A DNA stretch of 64,000 nucleotides from NCBI GenBank assembly GCA_021202465.1, contig JAJQCZ010000023.1, positions 115,092 through 179,091 on the forward strand, written 5' to 3'. Positions within the stretch are counted from its first letter, which is position 1. Each line of letters begins with the position of its first letter. A program made the translations under genes and the position numbers. Shown here in pieces: positions 19,664 to 28,661 of the stretch. Source of the stretch: Lachnospiraceae bacterium (GTDB lineage Bacteria > Bacillota > Clostridia > Lachnospirales > Lachnospiraceae). A model generated the notes under the pieces. That model searched no databases and was not told the origin of the DNA. It saw only the letters and a program-made list of their open reading frames with translations.

Positions 19664-20431
19664 TTATTTCAGCAGCTCCCACATCTGGTTGACAACAGCC
19701 ACGGGAATCTGTCCGGGCGCGCTGGCTGCCTGGCCTACGACAAAACTCATGTCGGAGCCGTAGAGATCGCCGATCACGCGGGAGATCTTGCCGACGTCGC
19801 CCATGGACATGGTGATCATCGGCTGATCCACGGCCTCGGTGCGGGCGCGGTAGGTGGCGCGCATCAGTGTCAGGACGTCGTCAAAATTCTTCGGCATGAC
19901 GGCCAGCTTGGGAAGATCCGCTCCCAGGTTCTTCTCCTCCACCAGCTTGCTGTAGATGAAGTCCTCCGAAGGGGTGGACTGGAAGTTGTGGAAGGAAAGG
20001 ATCAGCTTCGCATTGTTGGCCACCGTCAGGGCCTTCACTTCCGCGATGAATTCCTTTTCATTGCAGGCCTCGATGTCGATGATGTCGGCGCAGCCGGTCT
20101 CCAGCGCCGCCCGGATCGTCGCCAGCCGCACCTCCTGAGGATACTCTTTGGCGCCGCCTTCGCAGACATGGCGGAAGGTGAAGATCACGGGGATCTCTGC
20201 CAGATACTGAGAAATCTCCTTCAGGGCCTCTGCCGTCGCCGCCGCGTCACCGGCCTCCTCAAAATAATCCACACGCCACTCGATGATGTCGGGCTTCATG
20301 GCCGCGACGGCCTTTGTCTCTTCGATCAAAGCTTCACGTGTCGCCGGAATCATGGGGATACAGGACAGGCACTTCTCGCCGCCGAATACCTTGCCTTTTA
20401 CTTCTACCTTCACTTTGCTTTCCAGTCTCAT
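19664..20431 (-). CDS. aroD: Type I 3-dehydroquinate dehydratase
   Basis: 255 residues, the usual length for the class I enzyme, which converts 3-dehydroquinate to 3-dehydroshikimate in the shikimate pathway in the cytoplasm. Visible motifs are E-W-R-V-D-Y-F near residue 50, F-T-F-R-H in the barrel core, the catalytic-histidine region (LSFHNF), the Schiff-base lysine in L-P-K-L-A-V-M-P, and the C-terminal S-A-P-G-Q-I-P loop. ATG 20431 has TAGGAGG upstream at good spacing. It is a single-gene unit with its own terminator; no other shikimate genes adjoin it. Confidence 0.95.
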   Translation of the reverse strand: MRLESKVKVEVKGKVFGGEKCLSCIPMIPATREALIEETKAVAAMKPDIIEWRVDYFEEAGDAAATAEALKEISQYLAEIPVIFTFRHVCEGGAKEYPQEVRLATIRAALETGCADIIDIEACNEKEFIAEVKALTVANNAKLILSFHNFQSTPSEDFIYSKLVEEKNLGADLPKLAVMPKNFDDVLTLMRATYRARTEAVDQPMITMSMGDVGKISRVIGDLYGSDMSFVVGQAASAPGQIPVAVVNQMWELLK

Positions 20432-20627
20432 AGTTATGCCTCCTAAGTCTTAGCCGTATAGCCTCAGCTGCCGCTGTTTTCTTATGACATTAGATTAACA
20501 CAGACCATATCCGGCGTCCAATTCTTTAATTTCACAAAAAGGATGGAATTTATGCAATATATGGCAAATTTTCATAAAGCCCTTCACTTCTATTCAAGTT
20601 TCAATATATAAAAATATGCAGTTTATA

Positions 20628-20680
20628 TAAAAATCCGGCCCCGGCGAATCCCGCTCCTGCGCTGTCGATTCATCGGGGCC
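20628..20680 (-). terminator. Terminator of the MacB-like permease operon
   Basis: Minus-strand hairpin with arms GGCCCCGATGAATC / GATTCGCCGGGGCC followed by GGATTTTTATAT. It is ~30 bases past the permease stop codon at 20709. Confidence 0.75.
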
Positions 20681-20708
20681 AAACGGAAATGCTGCACATG
20701 TAAAAGTG

Positions 20709-23700
20709 CTAATCCACCGATTTCAGGCTTTCCACCATGCTGATCCGGCGCAGCTGACGGGACATGACCAGGCTCACCAGCACCGTGAAGATCATGGTGA
20801 TGCAGGCGGAATACAGATAACTCACCGGATAGATTTCACGGCCGAACATCATGTAGGACACCTCCACGGTGAGGATGACAAACCGGTGCAGGGCAAAGCC
20901 TGCCACCAGACCCACTAGGATCCCGAAGATACTCAGCGGGAAGGTTTCCCGGAAGATATAGGCGTTGACCTCGCCGCGATGGAAGCCCAGCACCTTGATG
21001 GTGGCGATCTCCTTGTGGCGCTCGCTGATGTTGATGTAGATCAGGTTGTAGAGCACCACGAAGGCCAGCAGCCCGGCGCAGAGGATTAGTACCATCACGA
21101 TGTAGTCAATCTTGCCCAGCATATTGTCGTAGGTAGTGATCAGGGTAGAGGCAAACTGCGCGGAGGACAGGAAGGAGAACTGCAGCAGTTCCTCGATCTC
21201 CGCATCCTCTTCTTCCTCTCCCGAGGCATTCGACTTCACCAGCCAGGTCTGGCAGTCCGGGCTCTCCCCGTAGGCTTCCTGCCAGGCCGCCATCCCGATG
21301 TAGACATAGCCGCGCAGGTAATTCTCCGTGATGCCGGTCACGGTAAATTCCGCCTTCACACTGTCGCCGTTCTCCAGTGTGAACGTATCTCCCACGCCGA
21401 CACCCAGCGTGTCCGCCAGCTTCTCCGTCACGATCACCGAGTTCTCATCGAAAGCAACCGCTTCTTCTGTCTTTCGGTCCCGTAAGGTCATAAATTCCGA
21501 AAAACGCTCCGCATCCTCGGGGACCTCCGCGTAGATCGTCTCCGAAGCATCCCCGTTGCTGACGTCCAGAAGCTCACAGTAGATTGTCAGGTAGTCCTCC
21601 TGCCATTCTGTCAGCTTCTCTGCAAGAGCCTCCTTCTCCTCCTCTGTGGTATCATCATCCACCTCCAGCGTCAGTGCATACATCTGCAGCTCGTTGTACT
21701 GGATATCCACGATGCCGCCGATGGAGTCGCGGATCCCGAAGCCCGCCACCAGCAGAGCCGTACATCCGGCGATTCCCACGATGGTCGTAAAGAAACGCTG
21801 CTTGTAGCGGAAGAGATTGCGGGCTGTCACCTTATACGTGAATTTCAGGCGGTTCCAGATAAACGGAATACGTTCCAGGAAGATCCTTTTTCCTTCCTTG
21901 GGCGCCTTGGGCAGCATCAGCCGCGCCGGGCAGTCCGTCAGCGTCCCGTGGACCGCCGCCCAGACAGCCAGCAATACGCTGAGAATGGACGCAAAAGCCG
22001 ACGGCAGCGCATACTGCGCCAGGAAAGCCGTCTTAAAACCGGTATAGTAATACATGATGCCATAGGCATTCCAGATGATCGTCGGGAAGAGCCACTGCCC
22101 AACCAGAACACCGATCACCGCACCCAGGACACTGCCCACGCCGGCGTACAGGAGGTATTTCATGAAAATGGCCCACCTCCCGTAGCCCAGCGCTTTCATC
22201 ACGCCGATCTCCGTGCGCTCCTCTTCCACCATGCGGGTCATCGTCGTCAGGGCCACCAGAGCCGCCACCAGGAAGAAGAAAACCGGAAATACCTTCGCAA
22301 TATCAGAAACCTTGTCGGCGTTGCTGGAAAAGCTGTAGTAGGAGGAATTGGTCAGCCGGGTCAGGACATACCACTCAGGATACTCGATGTCTTCCACTTC
22401 TTTCTTCGCATCCGCGATCTCCTGCTCCGCGTCGGCAAACTCTGCCTCCGCCTCCGCTTTCGCCTCCTCGTAATCCGCCAGGCCCTCTTCATACTCTGCC
22501 CGGCCGTCCTCCAGCGTCCGGCGATTTTCCTCAACCTCGGCCAGTCCTTCTTCATAGGAAGTCAGACCGTCCTCGTACTCTGCCTTACCCTCTTCATAGG
22601 AAGCCAGACCATCCTCATATTCCGCAAGTCCCTCAGCGTATTCCGCCTCGGCTTCCTCCAGAGCAGCCAGTCCCTCCTCATACTCCTTCACAGAGTCTTC
22701 ATAGGTCTTGATGGCTGCCGTCATCGTCGGATAGTTCTCATCCCATTCTGCCACAGAAACACGGGCTTCCTCAATCTGTTCCGCCGAATCGCTCAGGGTC
22801 TTCCCGGCAGCCTCCAGCGTCTTCTGATTCGCCGCATAGGATTCCTCGCCGGAGGTCAGCTCTTCCAGCGCCGCTTCCAGTTCCGCCTGCGAGGCCGCAT
22901 AGGTCTCTTCGCCGGAGGTGAGTTCCTCCTTCGCTGCTTCCAGCTCCGCCTCCGCGGCCGCAAGGGCCGGCTCCGCCGCCTCGGCCTGCGCGGTGTATTC
23001 CGCCAGCCCGGTCTCATACTCCTGTTCGGAGGCCTCCAGCGTCGCACGGGCCTCTTCCAGTGCCGTCACGCCCGCCTCATAGGCCGCGGTTCCTTCCGTA
23101 TAAGAAGTAAGCAGTGCCTGCTGTTCCTCTGTCAGCACCTGCCCGGCATCCGCCAGAGCCTGCAGCTGCTCCGCCGTCTCCGCCAGCTGCTCGAGCTGCT
23201 GGCGCGCCGCCTCAAGCTGCGCCGCCTGCGCCTCGTATTCCTCCCAGCCGGCATCCAGTGTCGCGCGGGCCTCCTCCAGCGCCTCTGCCGCCGAAGTCAG
23301 CTCCGCCTGCGAAGCCGCCAGCTCCGCCGCTCCGGCTTCATATTCCTCCCAACCGGCATCCAGCGTCTCCCGGGCTTCCTCCAGCGCCGTCACGCCCGCT
23401 TCATACTCTTCCCACCCCGTATCCAGGGTCGCGCGGGCCTCTTCCAGCGCCGTCACGCCCGCTTCATATTCTTCGACACCGGCATCATACTCTTCTACCG
23501 CTGCCCGGGCCGTCTCGATGGTATCCTCATTTTCTTCGATGGTCTTACGGATTTCCGCGATCTGCTCCGCGGCCTCGTCGAGCTCCGCCTTGCCGGCGTT
23601 TAACGTCTCCCAGTTCGCGTCGAGCTCCGCCCGGCCGTCATCCAGCTCCTTCTTCGCATCCAGAAGCTGCTGCCAGGCATCCTCCAGTTCCGTCTTCGCC

Positions 23701-24686
23701 TCCGCGAGCTCCGCCGCGGCATCCGCCAGTTCCGTATCCGCCTCTGCGAGCGCAGTTTCCCCGTCGACGATCTCCTGCAGAGCGTCGTTCAGCTCCTGTC
23801 TGGCATCCGCCAGCTCCGCCTCGGCATCCGCCTTCTCCGATTCGTATTCCTCCTCGGCATCGGCGATCTCCTCCCAGGCCTCCGAGGTCAGACTCTCATA
23901 GCGAACCGCCTCCTGCGTTTCCCCCAGAGCCTCCAGCGTCGTCACACCGCTGTCCACCAGATCATCGTATTCATCCGTAAATGTACTCAGCGCCGCTGCA
24001 TCCGTCAGCGTTACAAAGAAATCCGTATAGATCTCCGTGTCAAATGCCTGCCGGTCCACATAGAAAAACGCCGTCACCGACCCGTTTCCCACCGAGGAGC
24101 TCTCCGTATCCGTGGACATATAGAGCGGCGAAGTGACCAGTCCGACCACAGTCAGCTCGGTCTCGACAAAGAGGTCTTCATCGTCCTCCTCCGGCGTCAC
24201 CGTGATCACATCACCGACCGAGGCATACTCGGAGAAGGGATCCACCACGATCTGCACGCACTCTCCGGCCTTCTCCGGATAGCGTCCCTCCGTCAGAGTC
24301 AGGCTGTTGACAGACTCCGCCTCCCCGGCGGAAAAATCGATCGCCAGGAACCGCCCGGCGCCGCTCTCTCCGGAGGCAAGCTCCACCAGCGCGTCGGTCT
24401 GATAGACGCCCGTCGCCGCCAGCACGCCGTCCGCCGCGGCGACGGCCTCCAGATCCTCCTCCGTCAGACCCATACTGGATTTGAGATCGATATCCATGAA
24501 GCTGTTCTCATCATAATACCGATCCACCGAATTCTTCATATCGGGCGCCGTACACAGCAGGCCCGTCAGGAAGCCGACCCCCAGCGCCGTAATGGCAAGG
24601 ATGGCAATGAAACGGCTCAGGCTCCCTTTCACGGTGCGGAGTACCATTTTCCAATAGCTTTTCTTCAAGGCATTCTCCTCCGTCAC
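20709..24686 (-). CDS. FtsX/MacB-like ABC transporter permease with ~500-residue coiled-coil insertion
   Basis: 1325 residues, starting at GTG 24686 immediately after the ATPase stop (TAAGTG, translational coupling). The order is one N-terminal membrane helix (about residues 20-42), a MacB-type extracytoplasmic domain (to ~260), and a very long Glu/Ala/Tyr-rich coiled coil (about 265-765) built of short E-Y-E-x-G-L-x-x-Y-E-type repeats. The first FtsX membrane domain with three helices follows (about 790-960), then a second extracellular domain, and a last FtsX domain ending in the typical E-S-L-K-S-V-D. The coiled coil resembles the spacer of YhgE/Pip-type proteins and could span the cell wall. 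Partner of the ATPase at 24687. The role is probably export or mechanotransmission; the substrate is unknown. Confidence 0.9.
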   Translation of the reverse strand: MTEENALKKSYWKMVLRTVKGSLSRFIAILAITALGVGFLTGLLCTAPDMKNSVDRYYDENSFMDIDLKSSMGLTEEDLEAVAAADGVLAATGVYQTDALVELASGESGAGRFLAIDFSAGEAESVNSLTLTEGRYPEKAGECVQIVVDPFSEYASVGDVITVTPEEDDEDLFVETELTVVGLVTSPLYMSTDTESSSVGNGSVTAFFYVDRQAFDTEIYTDFFVTLTDAAALSTFTDEYDDLVDSGVTTLEALGETQEAVRYESLTSEAWEEIADAEEEYESEKADAEAELADARQELNDALQEIVDGETALAEADTELADAAAELAEAKTELEDAWQQLLDAKKELDDGRAELDANWETLNAGKAELDEAAEQIAEIRKTIEENEDTIETARAAVEEYDAGVEEYEAGVTALEEARATLDTGWEEYEAGVTALEEARETLDAGWEEYEAGAAELAASQAELTSAAEALEEARATLDAGWEEYEAQAAQLEAARQQLEQLAETAEQLQALADAGQVLTEEQQALLTSYTEGTAAYEAGVTALEEARATLEASEQEYETGLAEYTAQAEAAEPALAAAEAELEAAKEELTSGEETYAASQAELEAALEELTSGEESYAANQKTLEAAGKTLSDSAEQIEEARVSVAEWDENYPTMTAAIKTYEDSVKEYEEGLAALEEAEAEYAEGLAEYEDGLASYEEGKAEYEDGLTSYEEGLAEVEENRRTLEDGRAEYEEGLADYEEAKAEAEAEFADAEQEIADAKKEVEDIEYPEWYVLTRLTNSSYYSFSSNADKVSDIAKVFPVFFFLVAALVALTTMTRMVEEERTEIGVMKALGYGRWAIFMKYLLYAGVGSVLGAVIGVLVGQWLFPTIIWNAYGIMYYYTGFKTAFLAQYALPSAFASILSVLLAVWAAVHGTLTDCPARLMLPKAPKEGKRIFLERIPFIWNRLKFTYKVTARNLFRYKQRFFTTIVGIAGCTALLVAGFGIRDSIGGIVDIQYNELQMYALTLEVDDDTTEEEKEALAEKLTEWQEDYLTIYCELLDVSNGDASETIYAEVPEDAERFSEFMTLRDRKTEEAVAFDENSVIVTEKLADTLGVGVGDTFTLENGDSVKAEFTVTGITENYLRGYVYIGMAAWQEAYGESPDCQTWLVKSNASGEEEEDAEIEELLQFSFLSSAQFASTLITTYDNMLGKIDYIVMVLILCAGLLAFVVLYNLIYINISERHKEIATIKVLGFHRGEVNAYIFRETFPLSIFGILVGLVAGFALHRFVILTVEVSYMMFGREIYPVSYLYSACITMIFTVLVSLVMSRQLRRISMVESLKSVD

Positions 24687-25391
24687 TTACCACTCGATGG
24701 CTTCCGCCGGCAGCGGATGGGGGTTCACCGTCATTTCCTGCACGCTTCCGTTCTTGATGCGGATGACCCGGTCGGCCATCCCGCAGATCGCCTGGTTGTG
24801 GGTAATGGCGATCACCGTCTTACCGCTCTGCCTGCAGGTATCATAGAGAAGCCCCAGAATCTGTTTGCCCGTATTGTAATCCAGGGCTCCGGTCGGCTCG
24901 TCGCAGAGAAGCAGCTTGGGGTTCTTGGCCATGGCGCGCGCGATGGAGACGCGCTGCTGCTCACCGCCGGAGAGCTGGGCCGGGAAATTGTCCTTTCGCT
25001 CTGTGAGCCCCACCTCCTGCAGCACCTCGTCCGCATCCAGCGGATCGCGGCAGATCTCCGCGGCGATCTCCACATTCTCGCGGGCGGTCAGGTTCTGAAT
25101 CAGGTTGTAGAACTGAAAGACGAAGCCCACGTCATGACGGCGGTACTCCGTCAGCTGCCGCTCGTTATATGTACTGATTTCCTCGCCGTCGAGAAAGATA
25201 TGCCCCTCGTCGCAGCTGTCCATCCCGCCGAGGATGTTGAGGACCGTCGTCTTCCCGGCGCCGCTGGGGCCGACGATGACGACAAATTCTCCTTTTTCCG
25301 CCTGGAAGCACACCCTGTCGGCAGCAGCGATCTGCTGCGTGCCGTTCCGGTAAAATTTGGACACATCCTGAAATTCTATGTATGCGCTCAT
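24687..25391 (-). CDS. ABC transporter ATP-binding protein (MacB/LolD type)
   Basis: 234 residues. Walker A ([12 protein letters not shown]), Q-loop in [14 protein letters not shown], signature [15 protein letters not shown], Walker B ([12 protein letters not shown]) and the switch histidine in AITHN are all present, so it should be an active ATPase. The sequence is of the LolD/MacB class that works with FtsX-like permeases, and the permease follows without a gap. AGGAGG lies upstream of ATG 25391. The TetR gene at 25497 is upstream in the same direction, which makes it the likely regulator. Confidence 0.95.
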   Translation of the reverse strand: MSAYIEFQDVSKFYRNGTQQIAAADRVCFQAEKGEFVVIVGPSGAGKTTVLNILGGMDSCDEGHIFLDGEEISTYNERQLTEYRRHDVGFVFQFYNLIQNLTARENVEIAAEICRDPLDADEVLQEVGLTERKDNFPAQLSGGEQQRVSIARAMAKNPKLLLCDEPTGALDYNTGKQILGLLYDTCRQSGKTVIAITHNQAICGMADRVIRIKNGSVQEMTVNPHPLPAEAIEW

Positions 25392-25496
25392 TCGTCCCGT
25401 TCCCTCCTGTCCTCTTCCCCTCTGTGTGCCATAATCCGTGCGCCGGAGCCTGTGCTCCGTGCTTCCCGGTCCCCCTTCACAGCCCTGTTTCAGCGA

Positions 25497-26060
25497 TTAT
25501 TTCATCTTAATCAGATCAAAGATCGAGTGTGTGAGCAGGAATTCGTAGGCCTCGCACAGCTCGTCCGCAGAGACCTCTCCCTTCCCATTCTCGAGCCACA
25601 TTTTCACACTGGCAGTGATTCCCAGCGCATAATACATGGCGACGTTGTGCTCATTCAGCAGCTGATTCTTCGTATTCTGAATCAGCTTCGCACTCTCCAG
25701 CTTCTCCTTCCACATCTCGTAGGCATAATGCTGAAACATCTCCTCAAAGGAGTTCTGTCCCGTCACCTGAAAGGCCCGGCGATAGAATTCACGGTCGCGC
25801 TCGAGAGCCGAGAAAACGAACTTAATCGCTTCCCGCTCCATCCCCATCTTCGACATCTCCTCCACCTTCTCGATGATGTCCCGGCGCAGGATATATTCCA
25901 GCACATCGTATTTGTCCTGAAAATGATAGTAGAAGGTGGGACGGATGACGCCCGCCTCGTCGGTGATATTCTTGATGGTAATCTTCTCAAATTCCCGGTG
26001 CAGCATCAGATCGTGAAAGCTCTGCGCGAGAAGCTCCTTCGTCAGTTTATTCTTTTCCAT
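25497..26060 (-). CDS. TetR/AcrR-family transcriptional regulator (DhaS-like)
   Basis: 187 residues. The N-terminal ~50 residues are a TetR helix-turn-helix with I-T-I-K-N-I-T-D-E-A-G-V and P-T-F-Y-Y-H-F-Q-D-K-Y-D. The C-terminal part resembles the TetR_C_8 (DhaS-type) ligand domain. About 105 bases separate it from the downstream ATPase gene, all on the same strand, so it probably controls the exporter operon. The ribosome site before ATG 26060 is weak (TGGGAAT), in keeping with low regulator expression. Confidence 0.9.
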   Translation of the reverse strand: MEKNKLTKELLAQSFHDLMLHREFEKITIKNITDEAGVIRPTFYYHFQDKYDVLEYILRRDIIEKVEEMSKMGMEREAIKFVFSALERDREFYRRAFQVTGQNSFEEMFQHYAYEMWKEKLESAKLIQNTKNQLLNEHNVAMYYALGITASVKMWLENGKGEVSADELCEAYEFLLTHSIFDLIKMK

Positions 26061-26205
26061 TTATTCCCATTGCTTTCTCATACGCGGATATGATACTACG
26101 GATTGACCCCTCGTGTCATTATATCTGTTTATTTTAACAGGGATTTCTCTGACAGGCAATCTTTCTTTTTTTCGACAGGATTTTGAAGCCGTCATCCCTG
26201 TATGA

Positions 26206-26250
26206 CAAAAATGGCCGCTGCGAAGTCAGTGTGTGGCTCCGGCAGCGGCC
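26206..26250 (-). terminator. Terminator of the radical SAM gene
   Basis: Minus-strand hairpin GGCCGCTGC / GCAGCGGCC followed by ATTTTTG, directly after the stop of the radical SAM gene. Confidence 0.75.
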
Positions 26251-26263
26251 GTTTCTGATTTAT

Positions 26264-27718
26264 TTACAGGGCGTCCTGATCCATGGTCCCGTCATCGGCC
26301 AGGACGTTGCGCGGAGAATCCTTATAGTTCTCGTAATTCGGCGCCTTATGCTCCCGCCCGCTCCACAGCGCGCGGGCTTCCGGCGCCCAGGTCTTCGCGT
26401 AGTCAAAACACTTGCCACAGAGATGCTCCGCACTCTCTGGGGAAGCCAGATCGGTCGATTTGGCGCCGGACTGCGCCACCATCTCCAGCAGCAGCTCGGG
26501 ATTCTCCAGCATCGGGCAGGGCTGCAGATGGTTCTCGTTGAAGGGCTGACGATCGCGGTATTCACGGAACAGCGGCTGCTGCAGCGCCTCCAACAGAGAG
26601 ACCTCGTGAATATTTGCTCCGGAATAATGTACAAATACGCAGGGCTCTACGTCGCCGTTGGCATTGATATGGCAATAATTCCGCCCGCCGGCGATGCAGC
26701 CGCCGACAAACTCACCGTCATTCTGGAAATCCATGGCGAAGATCTGCTTTCCGCCGGTCTTGCCGCGAATCTCACGGATCCGGTGATACATATAGGTCCG
26801 CTGCTCCTTCGTCGGCAGCAGCTCCACGGCGGCGTCGTTGCCCACCGACATATAGTGGAAATACCAGCTGTACCGGCAGCCCTTCTCGATGATGAGATCA
26901 AGGAACTCATCCGAAGTAACCGCCTCCACATTGTTCCGTGTATAGCAGATCGACGTGCCGAAGATCTGACCATGCTCCCGCAGCAGATCCATGGCGTGCA
27001 TGACCTTGTCGAAGACACCCTTGCCCCGGCGCAGATCATTGACCTCGTTGAAGCCTTCCAGGCTGATGGACAGGGACAGGTTCCCCACCCGCTGCATATC
27101 CTTACAAAACGTCTCGTCCACCAGTGTCCCGTTCGTGAAACAATGGAAGGCACAGTCGTTGTGCTTCTCGCAGAGATGCAGCAGATCGGCCTTGCGCACC
27201 AGCGGCTCGCCGCCGGTGAACATGTAGAAATAGGTTCCCAGCGCCTTGCCCTCGGTGACGATACGGTCCAGATCCTCGAAGGTCAGGTTCATGCGGTTTC
27301 CATACTCCGCGGCCCAGCAGCCTGTGCAGTGCAGATTGCAGGCACTGGTGGGATCCATAAGAATCACCCAGGGAATATTGCAGTCATATTTCTTGCGGTT
27401 CGTGCGAATCAGCTTGGTTCCATGGAAGGCCGCTTCAAAGCCCAGGTTCAGAGCTGTCATATGAATCGTATGAGCATCCAGCTCCGCCATCCCTCGGTCG
27501 ATAAACTGCATCCACTTATTTTCCGGATCCCGGATCATGTTCCGTGCGCCCTCATAGGCTTCCTCCGGAAAGTTTTTTCCCATATATTTCTGTGCCAGAT
27601 CGACCAGCTGCAGAAGTGTCTTCTCCCGCTTCTCCGGCTCCTGCCGGAAGGCCTTCACCACCGCGTCGATGGCGACGCCAAACGCTGCTCTCTGTGCCGT
27701 ATGTCCTAAAGTACCCAT
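26264..27718 (-). CDS. Radical SAM protein with SPASM-like C-terminal cluster region
   Basis: 484 residues. A ~105-residue N-terminal helical part precedes the radical SAM core. The [4Fe-4S] motif C-x3-C-x2-C is present as ACNLHCTGCW, preceded by V-I-L-M-D-P-T-S and followed by the G-G-E-P SAM-binding loop (YFMFTGGEPLV). Later cysteines (GGCIAGGRNYCHINANGDV, then P-C-V-F, P-C-P and L-C-G-K-C) fit a SPASM/twitch domain with auxiliary clusters. Such proteins modify peptides or serve as sulfatase-type maturases, but no substrate gene lies next to it. ATG 27718 has TTGGAGG upstream. It seems to be a single-gene unit. Confidence 0.9.
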   Translation of the reverse strand: MGTLGHTAQRAAFGVAIDAVVKAFRQEPEKREKTLLQLVDLAQKYMGKNFPEEAYEGARNMIRDPENKWMQFIDRGMAELDAHTIHMTALNLGFEAAFHGTKLIRTNRKKYDCNIPWVILMDPTSACNLHCTGCWAAEYGNRMNLTFEDLDRIVTEGKALGTYFYMFTGGEPLVRKADLLHLCEKHNDCAFHCFTNGTLVDETFCKDMQRVGNLSLSISLEGFNEVNDLRRGKGVFDKVMHAMDLLREHGQIFGTSICYTRNNVEAVTSDEFLDLIIEKGCRYSWYFHYMSVGNDAAVELLPTKEQRTYMYHRIREIRGKTGGKQIFAMDFQNDGEFVGGCIAGGRNYCHINANGDVEPCVFVHYSGANIHEVSLLEALQQPLFREYRDRQPFNENHLQPCPMLENPELLLEMVAQSGAKSTDLASPESAEHLCGKCFDYAKTWAPEARALWSGREHKAPNYENYKDSPRNVLADDGTMDQDAL

Positions 27719-27778
27719 GATATTTCCTCCAATCTAATGAGTGTCCCCCGATTTATCGTTGTATGTTTCCTGTACCCA

Positions 27779-28378
27779 TCAGGCCAGCCCGCTCGCGCTC
27801 AGGCGAGCAAACAAACGAATCAGCACATCAATGCCCGCCAATGTCAGCAGAACACCGCCGACCCGCCAGGCAGGTTTCCGCACGCCAAGACCCAGCCGGT
27901 AGCCCATCAGTATCCCCACGACCACAGCAACTACCGTGACAATGAAAATACATACGGCCGAGAAAAACACCTCTGTATCCAGAAATGCCATCCCCATCCC
28001 GGTGAAAAAAGCATCAAGGCTGGTAAGAAACGCCAGCAGGCAGATTTCCTTCCACCGCAGCAGATCCTGCCTCCGCTCCTCGATCTCCTTCGCCCGGCTG
28101 GCCTTGATAAACATATAGACGCCGAGTCCCAGAAAGATCAACGTAGAGAGCACCAGCCAGATCGACGTGGCCGCCTCTCTGAAGCTTCCCATCAAAGAAA
28201 AGGCCGCCAGCGCGTTCCCGGCCAGGAGCGCCAGGACCTGCCAGAACGCAAAGAGAACACATTCGATGGCAACCACCCGTGTGCTCACCCGCGCCCATAA
28301 AGCTCCCTGGCATACCGTCGCCGTGAAGACATCCAGAGACAGACCGATGGAGACCAGTAAAACCTCCCAGAAAACCAC
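27779..28378 (-). CDS. MntP-family putative manganese efflux pump / sporulation-type membrane protein
   Basis: 199 residues with six predicted membrane helices and the family's two Asp-containing motifs: S-L-D-V-F-T-A in helix 1 and S-L-D-A-F-F-T-G-M-G in helix 4. These match the MntP family (PF02659), inner-membrane Mn2+ exporters; sporulation protein YtaF is a relative and cannot be excluded. The start is GTG 28378, supported by AAGGAGG at correct spacing. The stop lies 60 bases before the radical SAM start, so the two may be co-transcribed. No manganese riboswitch was recognised upstream. Confidence 0.85.
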   Translation of the reverse strand: MVFWEVLLVSIGLSLDVFTATVCQGALWARVSTRVVAIECVLFAFWQVLALLAGNALAAFSLMGSFREAATSIWLVLSTLIFLGLGVYMFIKASRAKEIEERRQDLLRWKEICLLAFLTSLDAFFTGMGMAFLDTEVFFSAVCIFIVTVVAVVVGILMGYRLGLGVRKPAWRVGGVLLTLAGIDVLIRLFARLSASGLA

Positions 28379-28589
28379 GGTTTATCCTCCTTCCGTATTG
28401 CATTTTCAAAAATACCGTCTCCGCCACGGCGGACGGCCTGCGGCTCCTCTGTTGTCTGTATCTTATCCGGAATCGACAAAATCAGCCAGAATCAGAAAAT
28501 CTGTTTTGTTTTGGGTTTTTGACAAAGAGAAGGATTTGTATGATTAAATTTACGCAGATATGAAGAAAGTATGCGGGTGAAAAATGAAG

Positions 28590-28629
28590 AAAAAAAGCAG
28601 GGACAGAAGTGTTTCCACTTCCGTCCCCG
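28590..28629 (-). terminator. Terminator of the epimerase-amidohydrolase-carrier operon
   Basis: Minus-strand hairpin GGGACGGAAGTG / CACTTCTGTCCC with a GAAA loop, then GCTTTTTTTC. It is about 30 bases past the YfcC stop. Confidence 0.85.
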
Positions 28630-28661
28630 CCTGACAGAGCCGTACAGACTAAATTATATCA

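Noticed and set aside
21948..23603. 551-residue plus-strand ORF opposite the coiled-coil permease
   Set aside because: Arises from the periodic Glu/Ala codons of the permease; composition is Leu/Arg repeats with no start signal.
24717..26093. 458-residue plus-strand ORF opposite the ABC ATPase and TetR gene
   Set aside because: Shadow frame over two genes with full motifs.
27719..28661. Manganese riboswitch (yybP-ykoY) ahead of the MntP-like gene
   Set aside because: I could not find the conserved loops in the short upstream region (28379-28590).
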